Part shown: one piece after another, positions 27,940 through 38,546 of the stretch
Layout of the letters: the number at the start of each line of letters is the position of its first letter
Numbering within the stretch: position 1 is the first letter of the stretch
From: Kalmanozyma brasiliensis GHG001
Taxonomy: Eukaryota > Basidiomycota > Ustilaginomycetes > Ustilaginales
NCBI RefSeq assembly: GCF_000497045.1
Contig: NW_015961953.1
Location: 248,001 to 312,000 of the forward strand
Length of the DNA: 64,000 nucleotides
Direction: 5' to 3'
Made by a program: the position numbers and the translations under genes
The notes under the pieces: model-generated
Told to the model about the DNA's origin: nothing
Databases searched by the model: none
Seen by the model: the letters and a program-made list of their open reading frames with translations, nothing else

Positions 27940-30900
27940 TCACAAGCTCATGGTCATCGTGAGTGTCTTCGCGTGAACACCGAGGATCGGCGGCCCTCCG
28001 TTGAAGAGACTCTCCAGCTGCTCCAGGTACCTCAGCGACTTGAGCTCGTCTAGGCTCGTTCCCGGCTCCGGCGCCGGCAAAGCGGTCAGCACCACGCCCG
28101 TGGCAGACGAACTGTTGATCCTGATCAGCTCATTCAAAATGAGATACTGCGCCTTGTTGGGCAGCTCGTTGAACGAGACCGTCGGTAGGTCGGTCGAGTA
28201 GATGCTGGCGACGCGGCTGGGTACACGCTCGACGAGCCGCGGGCGGAGGTGGCGAAGCTGGACGGGAGAAGGGGAGGTCGAGGTGGATGATCGACGCTTC
28301 GAGCTCGTTTCATCCGATCGAGCCCGACTATGACGAGACAGCGAGGCTTTGCGTTCCTTACCGTTTTTGCCCGCTGCGACCCGGCCCTTGCCTTCGTACT
28401 CAGCGCCAGAAGACGAGCTGCTCGACCCATCGCCTGCGTCCGAAGAGGCGGTCGAGCTGACGTACGAAGACTGTCGTTTGTCGTTCTTGACCCTCGGTCT
28501 GGGCGTGACTGTGTCCGGAGGCGGCACGAGATGCTGCGCCTTGGTCGGCGTCTTGCTGCTATCTTGCTGATCGCGTTGCAGCTCAGCTTGCAGCTTTTGC
28601 CTCTCTGACGCTTTGAGTGTCGACATGCCCTCATCATCTTTGAATGTGCCTTGTGAAGGCGAAGGCGAGGCGAGACCGCCGAGGAAAGGAGAAGCGCGGT
28701 CGTCGTAAGCCGGCATCGAGGCGCGAGGAGTCATGCTGGAGTCCGTCGAAGCGTAAGAGGTGCCGAGCAGGGTAGCTGAGCTTCCGTTCGAGGCAGCACG
28801 CACTGTTTCGGGTGTCGCGGTCCTCTGACTCGAGCTGAGTGTACCGTAGCTGGTTGCGGCCGAACCCGGCGTGAGGGTTGAAACGCTCGACCCGAGTAAT
28901 GGCTTGCTGACCGGATCGTCAGGCAACCCCGCCGAGCCTCCGATCGAAAACGCGCGTGGCCGCCAAGATTTGGTCTTGCTTGAGACGCTCGTAGGCTCCA
29001 GCGTCGAAGCTCTGCGGATCGCAAGGCCACGTCGTTGCGGTCCGTCAACGAGCCAGTCATCGTCCTCAGAGAGCATCGCCAGCTCATCTTCAAAGTCCGA
29101 ATCCGAGTCCGAAGATCCGTCCTCTCCGTCATCACGGCGAGCGCGTGGATGAGCGAGACCAAGTCGAATGTTTTGCTTGTGGAAGGCAAGATGCTCGGCA
29201 GGAAGGCTGACGCCGAACAGCTTTTGTTCACGTTTGGACTGCTTGCGGGACGTATCTGTTGCGCCTGCTGGTTGGCCGGCTGTGACTGGGACAGCTTTGG
29301 CCGGAGATGTAGCTTGCGATTTGCGCTTGGCGGCGGCGCGTGCTCGGCGTTCGTCGTTGCGTCGAAGCTCCTTGAGCGTCTCCCACCATGGGTCGCCACG
29401 CAGAGCTTCGTCGACTTCGACGGCTGCGACGCTGCTGCCGTGCACAATGGTACGGTATGTTGTGACGCTCTGATCAGCCAGGCAGAAGACTCGCAGCGAG
29501 GCTGGGATGCGGAGGTTGTCCAGCAAAGCACGGATACGCTTCCTCTCCTCCCCGACCTCGCTGGCATGTTCAACAAACACGGAGACCCGCAACTTGTGCG
29601 ACTTCCAGCTACTGGTGAAGCTGAGGATCGTTCCAAGATGCAGCACCATCGTGTACGTGTCCCAAGCATGACTCTCGTCTGCATCCGGACTGGCAATCTG
29701 GACAGGCCACAGATCAATGTAGCGCTGTTCAGCCTCTTTGCCGCTCTTGGTCGAGGCTGGCGTCACTGGGGTCGGTGGCTGCATCAGATCGAAGCCGTAC
29801 GCAATTGCCAGAGCCTTGTTGAGTGCCAACGAGTCTTCCATGATGCCGACATACGTGGTCGGCTTAATCGGAGATTCCTTGCGAGCCACATCTGTGGGCA
29901 GGCTGCCGATGTCGACAGCACGATGAAGACGCTGCGGCCAAGAAAGGCCTCGAATGGTGATCTCGCTTCCATCACTGCGATGTCCAGCGCCGTGAGTGGA
30001 CCTGGCGACTTTCGCAGGGTGGCGCATATCGCTTGGATAGCCCATCACCACGATGTTGGGTCGCATGCCACCCAGACCGCACGACAAGATGAGATTGCGA
30101 GCACCCTCTCGCTCGTCCTTGGCAATGACGACATCGACAAATGACTTGATGCCAGTCAAGTCGACGAGCTTGAGCCAGGCCACCTGCTGCTTGCGCAACT
30201 CTGCAAGACAGTCAGTGAATTCGCCCTTGAGCACGTGAGCAAGCACGTAGAGCGCGCCTTTCTTGAGCGAGTTGCAAAAGATGATGAGGTTCCACTCGCT
30301 TCGAGGGTTGTTGGCAAGCAGCAGGATCTGAGGTCGCCAGTATTTGACGTGACCTTTGCGCTCGTCGAGCCGCAAAAGATACTTGCGCACAAAGTGATAG
30401 GTGATGTTGCGGGTGACATCACCCCATGGCTTTGGCGGCGAGAAGAAATGGATCATCGAGAAGAGCATGACGGCGAAGAGGATGCAACCGCCAGCGGATG
30501 CGGGATCGGTGAAGAACATGGCCCCAAAGCAGCTGACAGCGCCTCCCGCAGCTGTCCATATATTCCAATATTTGAAGGACGGACGGAAGCTAGGAGCACC
30601 ACCAGCTTTGAGAGCGCACGTTGCGAAGCTGAGAGTGCCAAAGGTGAGCAAGGTGGTCATGGTGACCAGCTGGGCAATGGTGTTGACCGAGTCGACGAAG
30701 AGAATGGTCTGGCAGAAGATGTAGGTGACGAGCACGGCATAGATGGGTGTGTCACTGACCTCGGTGCCTTGCGCAAAGACATCAAGCACTGGGAGCAAGT
30801 TGTCGCGCGCGATGGCTTGAAGCACTTTGCCGCAGGCCATGACGCCCATGAGAGCGGAAAAGGCGGTTGAGGCGAGTGCGCCAAAGGTGATGACTTGTGG

Positions 30901-32586
30901 GCTGAGAGCCACATCCGAGACGATGCCGACGTCGAGGTAGAAGGACTCGCGTTCGATGGTGCCGGCAAAGACGACAAAGCTGAGCAGGTAGACGAGGAAG
31001 GTGAAAAGAAGCGAGTAGTTGGTGCCCTTTGGGATGCTCTTGCTTGGTTTTCGAAGATCACCTGACATCGAGGCACCGGCAAGGATACCAGTGACGGCCG
31101 GGAAGAGGACTCCAAAGACGCTCTGCCAGTTCTCGGTCTCCGTGCCAGTCGAAGATCCAGCAGCACCAGACGTGAAACGAGGAAAAAGGTTACCGCGGAA
31201 GGTGTCCCACGCCCATCCTGTGTAGTAGGCGCCTCGATCGTCATCGATGAAAGGCTGGACGGTGAAGGACGAGATGGGAATGCTGATGATGGCAACGCAT
31301 AGGATCAAGGCGAGCGCCAGTGTGGCCCTCGCAAAGAGCTTGGATCCGACGAGACATACGATCGCGCTGACGAGGAGAACGATAGAGCCGTAGAAGAAGG
31401 AATACCAGGGGCCCTCGGGAAGGAAGCCAGAAGGCCCTCTACTTTCTCCAAATGCGTCTGTGAGCGTCTCGACGAAACCCAGAACGTTCATGGCGGCATT
31501 GAGCGCCTGACCGGCAAAGAAGATGAGTCCGATGGAGCCGCCGAATTCTGGACCGAGTGAGCGCGAGATGAGGTAGTATGCGCCGCCGCCTCTGACCTGA
31601 CCATTGGTGCTGATAGCATTGAGGCTCATGGCGGTGAGGGTATCGATGGCATAGCTGAGAACGAGGAGGAAGAGCGCCCCCAACAGACCAGCCTGACCAA
31701 GGATGAAGCCGAAACGCAAGAAGAGGATGATTCCAAGAATGTTGAGACTGACGGGCATGAAGACGCCATCCCAAGTGCCCAGCTTTCGAGGAGCCATCTC
31801 GGCGGGACTGATCATTCCGAGGCTTTTTGTGCGAGGAAGGTGCCCCGAAGCGCCTTGTGCGCCGTTGGAGTAAGCACCGGGGTCCAAGAAGCCGCTATTA
31901 GAGCGTGGCGGGCGGCGATAGTGCTTGCCCTCCTGAGCATGATGACCAGCTTCACCAGGACCGGCATTCCTGTCGGAGAAGGACACGCCTTTCTGAAGAC
32001 GACGAGGACGTATAGTGGAGGTGCTGTCGGCAAGGTTGGAGGATGACGATCCGTAGGGTTCATCCGCGTCTGTTTGCTTCTGAGGCGAGCGAGATGGCTG
32101 GGAGCCGGACACCATTGTATGGGTAGGTTTGTCGGCGGAGGAGGCAAAAGGGGTGCCACTGAGGTGACCGCTTTCGAGATCGACGTGGTAAGCTGCTGAG
32201 CGCGGTCTTGGTGAGCTGGCAGGCTTGGAAAAGTAGTCGGTGGACTCGATCTGGCCACTCGCGGACCGTTCGGCGTTGACGGTGCCAGACGCATTGCGAG
32301 AGCGAGATGGACCTGGTGTCGGTAGTTCTGGACTGTTTCGCCGTGAGTAGAGCGATGGGACTCGCTGACTGCGACTGTCGTCGCCAAGGTGGGAGGAATC
32401 GTCGATATCGCGGCGACGTCGGCTGGCTAAGGAGCTGGTCGACTGGGCCAGGTCTTCGGTAGCATCACGATCGGCAGATTGGTCATCGTCGGCATCGACC
32501 CCGTCTTGCATCGGCTGTCTACGCAACAGCTGATTCTGCAGCGAGTCGAAACCGTGGGAAGTGTGACTGGAAACGAAGTGAGACAT
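27940..32586 (-). CDS. SLC12-family cation-chloride cotransporter (VHC1-like)
   Basis: 1548 residues, single exon. Members couple K+ (and Na+) movement to Cl-; the budding yeast homologue Vhc1 is vacuolar. After 265 disordered Ser-rich residues, the amino-acid-permease/SLC12 core starts at LGTWDGVFMPVSLNILGIIL. It includes the conserved GQVRGGGAYYLISRSLGPEF, GIFFP-equivalent GVLFPAVTGILAGASMSGDL and about twelve membrane helices up to about residue 735. The cytosolic SLC12 C-terminal domain follows (WRPQILLLANNPRSEWNL), then a 300-residue Ser/Asp-rich insertion. The protein ends with the conserved-type LPTVSFNELPNKAQYLIL and GVVLTALPAPEPG. It is clearly longer than the 1100-1200 residues usual for the family because of disordered tails. 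Divergent from ARP8. Confidence 0.92.
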   Translation of the reverse strand: MSHFVSSHTSHGFDSLQNQLLRRQPMQDGVDADDDQSADRDATEDLAQSTSSLASRRRRDIDDSSHLGDDSRSQRVPSLYSRRNSPELPTPGPSRSRNASGTVNAERSASGQIESTDYFSKPASSPRPRSAAYHVDLESGHLSGTPFASSADKPTHTMVSGSQPSRSPQKQTDADEPYGSSSSNLADSTSTIRPRRLQKGVSFSDRNAGPGEAGHHAQEGKHYRRPPRSNSGFLDPGAYSNGAQGASGHLPRTKSLGMISPAEMAPRKLGTWDGVFMPVSLNILGIILFLRFGFILGQAGLLGALFLLVLSYAIDTLTAMSLNAISTNGQVRGGGAYYLISRSLGPEFGGSIGLIFFAGQALNAAMNVLGFVETLTDAFGESRGPSGFLPEGPWYSFFYGSIVLLVSAIVCLVGSKLFARATLALALILCVAIISIPISSFTVQPFIDDDRGAYYTGWAWDTFRGNLFPRFTSGAAGSSTGTETENWQSVFGVLFPAVTGILAGASMSGDLRKPSKSIPKGTNYSLLFTFLVYLLSFVVFAGTIERESFYLDVGIVSDVALSPQVITFGALASTAFSALMGVMACGKVLQAIARDNLLPVLDVFAQGTEVSDTPIYAVLVTYIFCQTILFVDSVNTIAQLVTMTTLLTFGTLSFATCALKAGGAPSFRPSFKYWNIWTAAGGAVSCFGAMFFTDPASAGGCILFAVMLFSMIHFFSPPKPWGDVTRNITYHFVRKYLLRLDERKGHVKYWRPQILLLANNPRSEWNLIIFCNSLKKGALYVLAHVLKGEFTDCLAELRKQQVAWLKLVDLTGIKSFVDVVIAKDEREGARNLILSCGLGGMRPNIVVMGYPSDMRHPAKVARSTHGAGHRSDGSEITIRGLSWPQRLHRAVDIGSLPTDVARKESPIKPTTYVGIMEDSLALNKALAIAYGFDLMQPPTPVTPASTKSGKEAEQRYIDLWPVQIASPDADESHAWDTYTMVLHLGTILSFTSSWKSHKLRVSVFVEHASEVGEERKRIRALLDNLRIPASLRVFCLADQSVTTYRTIVHGSSVAAVEVDEALRGDPWWETLKELRRNDERRARAAAKRKSQATSPAKAVPVTAGQPAGATDTSRKQSKREQKLFGVSLPAEHLAFHKQNIRLGLAHPRARRDDGEDGSSDSDSDFEDELAMLSEDDDWLVDGPQRRGLAIRRASTLEPTSVSSKTKSWRPRAFSIGGSAGLPDDPVSKPLLGSSVSTLTPGSAATSYGTLSSSQRTATPETVRAASNGSSATLLGTSYASTDSSMTPRASMPAYDDRASPFLGGLASPSPSQGTFKDDEGMSTLKASERQKLQAELQRDQQDSSKTPTKAQHLVPPPDTVTPRPRVKNDKRQSSYVSSTASSDAGDGSSSSSSGAEYEGKGRVAAGKNGKERKASLSRHSRARSDETSSKRRSSTSTSPSPVQLRHLRPRLVERVPSRVASIYSTDLPTVSFNELPNKAQYLILNELIRINSSSATGVVLTALPAPEPGTSLDELKSLRYLEQLESLFNGGPPILGVHAKTLTMTMSL

Positions 32587-33367
32587 GGTTGCTGCGCAGT
32601 GAGGTGGTGTTTGGGGAGTGACCGACTCGCAGCCTTATGTAAATGCGGATGTGATCCGAGCGAGGATGAGTTGCTTAGTGAGTGATGTGAGATAGCATTG
32701 TCGGCACGACCGATGAGAGGGAAAGGGATGCGCTGGACTGCCGACTGTTCCGACGAGGGGACGTGCGATTCTCCGGGGAGGCTTCCGTAGCAAGGAAGGT
32801 GGCGCCTTACAAGGTCAGATGACAGCGAAGCAGTTGCAGACGGGATGGGCCGCCGCTGTGAATGGTGGTGGTGACAAGACAATGTGCCTCGATGCAAAGG
32901 CGGCGTGTGTGAGGGCACGAAGCTGCACCAGAAGCACCACGCTGTGAGCAGTGAGTGGAGAATCAAGGGTCCGTGTGTCGCTGGTGAAGTCTGCGCTTTC
33001 GTTTCCCACCGCTTGGCAACGTCACAGGCAGCAGAACGCACTCCACTCTCAGCTATCCATTTTTGAGCGTTTTTGCCGGAAAGCGGACACACGTCAAAAC
33101 GGCCGCCTCTGCAAGCTTAAGCCTTAGGCGCCGCTTTCCAACGCGAAAGCACGGATCCGAGCTGGCTGCAAAGCTTACTTTCTTCTCGACAAGATCCCGG
33201 GCCATTCGACCGCACCACCTCCTGCGCCTTACCCTCTATCACCGTGTCGGGTCGAGCACGATACAGGTAGCGCAACTCGATCGCAGACACAAGGCAATCG
33301 CAGACACAACGCAATCGGTAGTGTTTCGTTGTCATCCGCCGGCTAACGGGGACGAGAACCTGCAAAT
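32587..33367. other. Divergent promoter, SLC12 transporter / ARP8
   Basis: 781 bp between opposed starts; no gene with family features seen on either strand. Confidence 0.5.
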
Positions 33368-35944
33368 ATGCCGCCTAAGAAGGTATCGCTACCACCAAAT
33401 CCGCCAGCCGATCCATCGCAGAACATCCCACTTCAGTATACCACCTTCTTCTCAGTCGCTCCTCTCAACGCAAAGAACGTTTCTTCCTCCTATCTCAAGA
33501 CAGAAGCACAGACATGGATCACGCGCTCCCAAGCAGCCGTCCAGGAGCAGTCCAAGAAGAGAAGGATCGATGGTGGTGAGGCTGCAGAAGGCAGCGTCAT
33601 CATGGACGAGGAGGACGATCTCGATGCCGATGAGGGTGAGAAGGTAGCAGCCGAGAACACGCCAGCACATCGTACTATCGTGATCCACCCTGGCTCGCAG
33701 AACCTTCGATTGGGCCGAGCTACCGACTTGTTCCCCATATCGCTGCCCAATGTGATAGCTCGCAGAGCAAAGAAGGCGACCCCACCGCAGCAGGTCGCCG
33801 ATGCAACGGCAGATGCGAAGGTGACAAGTGGGGAGGACATGGACATCGATGAAGCTGCTGCTGACGAAGATGAGGACGAGGGCAAATCCTCACGGAAGAA
33901 CACAAGAAGATCGGCTGCAAATGATTCGACTTCCGGCAAGCAAGTCCCGAGCACATCAGCTGCAGCGGAAGATGCTTCTGAACAGCCGTCCCTCGACGAA
34001 GGCATCGAGGCGATCCGTAACGACCTGCGCGCCATCATGCGCCAGGAAAAGCTACGATCTGTCGGAAACGCCAAGAACCTTGCCGCCAACTACAACGACA
34101 GCTCTCAGCCAGAGGACGTCCCTGAACACAATGATATGTTCGGTCTCGAATGGACAGACGAGGATGTCGGCGGAGACAACGACGTTCTCGTGGGCGAGCA
34201 GGCGCTCCGACTCGGGTGCTTCTCTCAGCCCAAGACAGCAGAGCCAAAACAGCAGCGGGGACGAGGGCAACAGCAGACCTTAGCCGTCAAGCCCATGTCA
34301 CCGCCCGACTCGACGCGACCCTGGACTCTCTTCCACCCATTCAAGCGTGGCACGCTCGATCTCAACGGCTACGAAAAGCACTATGGTCAATCTGCCGCGA
34401 TACAGACGCTTCTCGGCGACATCCGCACCGTCTTCGAATACGCCATCACCTCGCCGCCGGAGGACACCGAGGCGAGGCAAGAGACCGGCAAACTGGCACC
34501 CATCGGACTCGGCATCCCGCGAGAAGAATTCGGCAGCTGTACCGTCATCCTCATCGTCCCCGACCTCTTCTGCCGATCCGACCTAAAGGCGCTCACCGAG
34601 CTGCTGCTGGTCGACATGGGATTCGCGCAGGTGTGCATCCAGCAAGAGGCCGTATGTGCCACCTTCGGTGCTGGTCTTTCATCCGGCTGCGTTGTGGACA
34701 TGGGCTCGGAAAAGATCTCCATATCGTGCGTCGAAGAAGGTCTCATTCTCCCGGAGACCCGCATTCAGCTGGCGTATGGCGGTAGCGACCTCACCAACTT
34801 TCTTGCCGAGCTCTTCATCCGCGCCAAGTTCCCATATCGCGAGCTGGACTATCGCTCGAGCATCGCAGATGGCATGCTGATCGACGAGCTCAAGCGCAAG
34901 CTCATCACGCTCAATCCGGCTGATGTCGGTCTCAACATCCATGATTTCTACCTCCGATTGCCAGCACGGCCGACGATGAAGTATTTGTTCAGGACGTACG
35001 ACGAGCTCATCATGGGGCCTATGAGTCTGTTCGACCCGGCGGTGTTTGATCTGGACGGCAAGGCGAGGGCGAAGGGCAAAGCCGGGATTGTCGACAAGGA
35101 TGAGGAGGGTCAGGATGAGGGCGTAGCGGAAGACTCGCCCGAGCTGAGTGTGCTGCATGGACTCGATGTGCCAGTCACTGGCGCCATGACGGCGTGTGTC
35201 AAGCATCTCTTGCCTCCCCCGCCCGCGCCGAAAGCCCAAGCCGATGCTACTGGAACAGTGGCCAACTCGGGCGCAGACACTGGCGCGGCTGGATCCGAAG
35301 TCGGCACTCCCGCTCCACCTGCTGATGTCAAGGGCAAGGCTGATAGCGCCATGCCTTCGCGAGCAGCTTCTCCGTCCGCTGGGGCACAAGCAGGCGGTGC
35401 GGAAGGTAGTGTTCTGCCCTCCGCCGACGCCTCTGCTCGACCTTCAGCCACTCCCCAGCCCCCTTTCACGGACGCAGCCGCCGCAATTGCTGCCGAGGAC
35501 ACCGAACCAGCCGAGCCAGCCGGTCCCACCATCGACATCCACTACGAAGCCTCCAAAACCCCTCTCGATCAAGCGATCCTCAACTCGCTCCTCACCTCGA
35601 TCGGCCAAGTCGGTCCCGCTGGCGACGAACGACTGCGCAAGATGTCCAACAACATCCTGTGCGTTGGCGGCGCCGCGCGCATCCCCGGTCTCAGCGCTGC
35701 GCTCGAGGCGAGGCTCACGGCGATGCTCGGCAACCACTTCAGCGCCACGACGGGCGACGCGGGCAACGCGCCCAAGGTGACGGTGATTCCACCGCCAAGG
35801 GATATGGACCCGCAAGTCATGGCGTGGAAGGGCATGAGCGTATTTGCGAGGTTGGAGGCCGCGTCCCAGGAGCTGTGCCTGCGGAGGGAAGATTGGATGC
35901 TGTTCGGATGGAGGGCGTTGCGCGAGAAGACGCTTTTCTTGTGA
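33368..35944 (+). CDS. ARP8: Actin-related protein 8 (INO80 complex)
   Basis: 858 residues, single exon. ARP8 is a nuclear actin-related subunit that, with Arp4 and actin, binds the INO80 HSA region and extranucleosomal DNA. Actin-fold landmarks are IVIHPGSQNLRLGRATDLFP (phosphate loop 1 region), DLFCRSDLKALTELLLVDMG, VCATFGAGLSSGCVVDMGSE (second phosphate loop), RIQLAYGGSDLTNFLAELFI, and NILCVGGAARIPGLSAALEA near the C-terminus, ending in the KGMSVFARLEAASQELCLRR region. Large charged or Ala-rich insertions interrupt the fold (about residues 55-90, 135-230 and 600-720), as usual for ARP8. Start MPPKKVSLPPNPP is the first ATG. Confidence 0.92.
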   Translation: MPPKKVSLPPNPPADPSQNIPLQYTTFFSVAPLNAKNVSSSYLKTEAQTWITRSQAAVQEQSKKRRIDGGEAAEGSVIMDEEDDLDADEGEKVAAENTPAHRTIVIHPGSQNLRLGRATDLFPISLPNVIARRAKKATPPQQVADATADAKVTSGEDMDIDEAAADEDEDEGKSSRKNTRRSAANDSTSGKQVPSTSAAAEDASEQPSLDEGIEAIRNDLRAIMRQEKLRSVGNAKNLAANYNDSSQPEDVPEHNDMFGLEWTDEDVGGDNDVLVGEQALRLGCFSQPKTAEPKQQRGRGQQQTLAVKPMSPPDSTRPWTLFHPFKRGTLDLNGYEKHYGQSAAIQTLLGDIRTVFEYAITSPPEDTEARQETGKLAPIGLGIPREEFGSCTVILIVPDLFCRSDLKALTELLLVDMGFAQVCIQQEAVCATFGAGLSSGCVVDMGSEKISISCVEEGLILPETRIQLAYGGSDLTNFLAELFIRAKFPYRELDYRSSIADGMLIDELKRKLITLNPADVGLNIHDFYLRLPARPTMKYLFRTYDELIMGPMSLFDPAVFDLDGKARAKGKAGIVDKDEEGQDEGVAEDSPELSVLHGLDVPVTGAMTACVKHLLPPPPAPKAQADATGTVANSGADTGAAGSEVGTPAPPADVKGKADSAMPSRAASPSAGAQAGGAEGSVLPSADASARPSATPQPPFTDAAAAIAAEDTEPAEPAGPTIDIHYEASKTPLDQAILNSLLTSIGQVGPAGDERLRKMSNNILCVGGAARIPGLSAALEARLTAMLGNHFSATTGDAGNAPKVTVIPPPRDMDPQVMAWKGMSVFARLEAASQELCLRREDWMLFGWRALREKTLFL

Positions 35945-36245
35945 GTGCGTGCTTGGGAGCAATGGATGTAATTCTAGGGGCCTGTTTGTCCAATTGGCCT
36001 GCGGCTTGACGAGCTTGGATGACGGCTCTCTGTGAGCATAGTCGTGAGTGAGCACGATGTGATTGGATGGTGAGTGCTGCGAGAAGGATGTCTGAGAAAT
36101 GGACGTCACCAACTACGCACGGGGCGCGATCTGGAGGTGGCACTTTTTTGGACCCCGATCTTTGACGTCTGCACATACACACATCGACGTTCCACCTCCA
36201 TCACCAACGACGTCGTGTGCATCTCCAGCTCGCAATCAGCTCACG

Positions 36246-37691
36246 ATGGAGGCACAATCAATCGCACTTCCAGATGGTGCCTTGCCGCCGTCCGCAAGCA
36301 CGACGTTCGACCCGCACGCCGTGACCCCCGCCTTCGCACGCAGAACATCCTCAATCGCCCCGCCCCAACCCGCAGACGCACCCCTCGCCACTTCTATCAG
36401 CGATGCCCCAACACCTCGACTAGTCGTCCCAGAACTCGGCGACCCCTCCCTCATGGGCGAGCTACCCACCACCGATCCTCTCTCCATTCTCCTCCAAAAG
36501 CATCTGCCCCCTCACACGCGACCTCATCGAGACCTGTCTGGTGCGTGGCCCTCTCCGTCCTCGACAGGACCCAGTGCACCATCGGTCGAGCTCCCCGATC
36601 CGTTCTCCGCTGGCAGTGACGCTTCATCTGCACCTACCGAGATCACACCCGAACTCGTCCGCCAAGCAGCATCCACCAATGCCTGGCGCCGAATCGCCTC
36701 CCTCGCTCGAGCGCAACTCGAGTCCTCCTACCACACCTCCCATCCCCCTGCGCTCGTCGACACCGCTTCCAACTCCGATACGATGGAGGCAGGGGAAGCA
36801 TTGCAGTGGTGGACCATCCGACTGTACGCGTTGGCGCGGTTGAAGTTGTATTCGATGTTAAGGACGGAATTGGCGGCGCTGTGGCAGGTGCTCGAGTCGA
36901 CGACCGTGGGGGAAGGGTCGCTGGCGGAGGCGGAGGAGGTGCCGTTCTCGCTGAGGGTGATGTGCGCGACAGAGCCCAAGTTTAGGGGTGAGTCGAGGGC
37001 GGCTATTGAGGGATATGTAGGGTTGGTGAAGATGTGCAAGGCGCAGATGAGGCGGGCGAGGGCGGACGGGAATGAGGAGAGAAGGGGGCTGTGGAAGGGG
37101 AGGGCGGAGAAGGTGGGGTGCATGCTAGCGTTCGCTTTGGCGGAAGCAAGGGATTTCAGTGGGGCGATGGAGGTGCTCTTACCGATAATGGAGCGGGCGT
37201 TATCAGGAGAAGGGGAGGTGGGGGAGAGGGTGCAGCTGGTGGTGGTGTGTTCGAGGGTATGGATTCAGGCAGGCGACCTGACCACCGCATCAAAGCTGCT
37301 CGATCGTGTCCGAGCCCTCCTCACCCCATCATCAAATCCCGCGATCGAGCGAGAGCTCAGTCACGCACGAACACTCATAGCTGCCATCGCACACGACCTC
37401 CCCTCCGCCACCACGACCACACCCAATTCGCCGGCAGAAGCGCTCAATCAAGCCATCGTCCAGTTCTACAGCGCACACCTCGACACGTCGATCGCGCAAC
37501 TCGAAGCCGTGCTGACCGCAGAACCCGCCCTGGTGGCAACAGCCGACGCGGTCGTGTTCAATCTCGCCACACTGTACGAGCTTGGCAAGGGCGGAGAGGC
37601 AGAAGTCGTCGAGAGGAAGAGGGAGCTGTTGGCCAACGTGGCAAGGTGGAGCGGCGAACCGGGCGTTGCTGGGTCCAGTTTCAAACTTTGA
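36246..37691 (+). CDS. TRAPP complex subunit 12-like TPR protein
   Basis: 481 residues, single exon. TRAPPC12 is a TPR-repeat subunit of the TRAPP tethering complex in ER-Golgi traffic. The N-terminal 130 residues are Pro/Ser-rich. Helical repeats follow from NAWRRIASLARAQLES. The C-terminus holds the most diagnostic part: ALNQAIVQFYSAHLDTSIAQ, then LEAVL, VVFNLATLYELG and the closing SFKL, parallel to human TRAPPC12 and its fungal relatives. An in-frame ATG exists at 36099 (49 residues upstream), but that extension looks unlike a protein domain and follows within 155 bp of the ARP8 stop, so I prefer 36246. The roughly 300 bp before it carry no other gene. Confidence 0.7.
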   Translation: MEAQSIALPDGALPPSASTTFDPHAVTPAFARRTSSIAPPQPADAPLATSISDAPTPRLVVPELGDPSLMGELPTTDPLSILLQKHLPPHTRPHRDLSGAWPSPSSTGPSAPSVELPDPFSAGSDASSAPTEITPELVRQAASTNAWRRIASLARAQLESSYHTSHPPALVDTASNSDTMEAGEALQWWTIRLYALARLKLYSMLRTELAALWQVLESTTVGEGSLAEAEEVPFSLRVMCATEPKFRGESRAAIEGYVGLVKMCKAQMRRARADGNEERRGLWKGRAEKVGCMLAFALAEARDFSGAMEVLLPIMERALSGEGEVGERVQLVVVCSRVWIQAGDLTTASKLLDRVRALLTPSSNPAIERELSHARTLIAAIAHDLPSATTTTPNSPAEALNQAIVQFYSAHLDTSIAQLEAVLTAEPALVATADAVVFNLATLYELGKGGEAEVVERKRELLANVARWSGEPGVAGSSFKL

Positions 37692-37859
37692 TGCCCCAAA
37701 CTGCAATTGAAGCTCTTTGAGGCAATGCGGACATCGTGTTTGGTGCGTGGTTGCGGCTGTGAGGTTGTGCAGAAGGTATGAATGCGTTGCGGAAGATAGT
37801 ACAAATACAAGATGGTCGATGAGCGGGTGCAGAGAGGCCGTGCAAAGGGACGACGTCGA

Positions 37860-38546
37860 TCAATCGAGCTTTTCGACTGTGGTCGCAGGAACGGAATGAA
37901 GAACGTTGCGCATGAGTGACCGTGTGACCGTCATCAATATATCCAACAGGGGGTGGGTACTCACGTTGATCCAACCGCGCCAGAACGACGTGTTTGGACG
38001 TCTCCTCGATCTCGCCTGCCAAGAAGACCTCGTCGAGGATGGCGTAGACCTTGTAAAAGTTGAACACCAGATCGAGCTCGCAGACGTTGCCGAAGAATGC
38101 GTCTGCGACACGATACGAAGTGGTGATGGGAGAGAGTGTCAGCTCGTCAGTCCAAGGGACAATAGGAGTGAAGAAAGGACGCACCTAGTACCTCGACGAA
38201 GAGGTGTATCGCTTCGAGATAGGCCAGCTCGTTATCATTGGCGTCGACGCAAACGCAGAAGAAGAGGCCGGCATAGCGTCGGTACACCAGCTTGTAGTTC
38301 CGAAACTGTCGGGTATACGTAGGAGCACCAAGTCAGTCTCGCTACAAGAGCGATAGAGCGTACATAGGTCCGTTCGGGAGCAGCACCCACCTCGACGAAG
38401 TTGCTCTGGTACTTCTGGTCCCTTGGCGCAATAAGACGATGCACCTCTCCTCGCATCCGGATCTTTTCTTCGTCATCGTAGGGGACGTAGAATTTGGAGA
38501 GGCGCGTCTTGCCTTGACGGTTTTGGACGAGAATGAAGCGGATCAT
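37860..38546 (-). CDS. APS2: AP-2 clathrin adaptor complex subunit sigma
   Basis: 143 residues in four exons: 38391..38546, 38185..38305, 37965..38102 and 37860..37876. All introns (82-88 bp) are GT-AG and phases agree. The product matches sigma-2 end to end: [100 protein letters not shown] and a final QLEKLD. Animal sigma-2 has 142 residues. The subunit forms the AP-2 core with alpha, beta2 and mu2 and binds dileucine cargo signals in endocytosis. The last exon is only 17 bp; without it the frame would run on into unrelated sequence. Divergent from SEC72. Confidence 0.93.

Noticed and set aside
36099..36245. Upstream in-frame ATG extending the TRAPPC12-like protein by 49 residues
   Set aside because: The extension looks like translated leader and lies close to the ARP8 3' end; the later ATG opens a more protein-like N-terminus. 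Not excluded.
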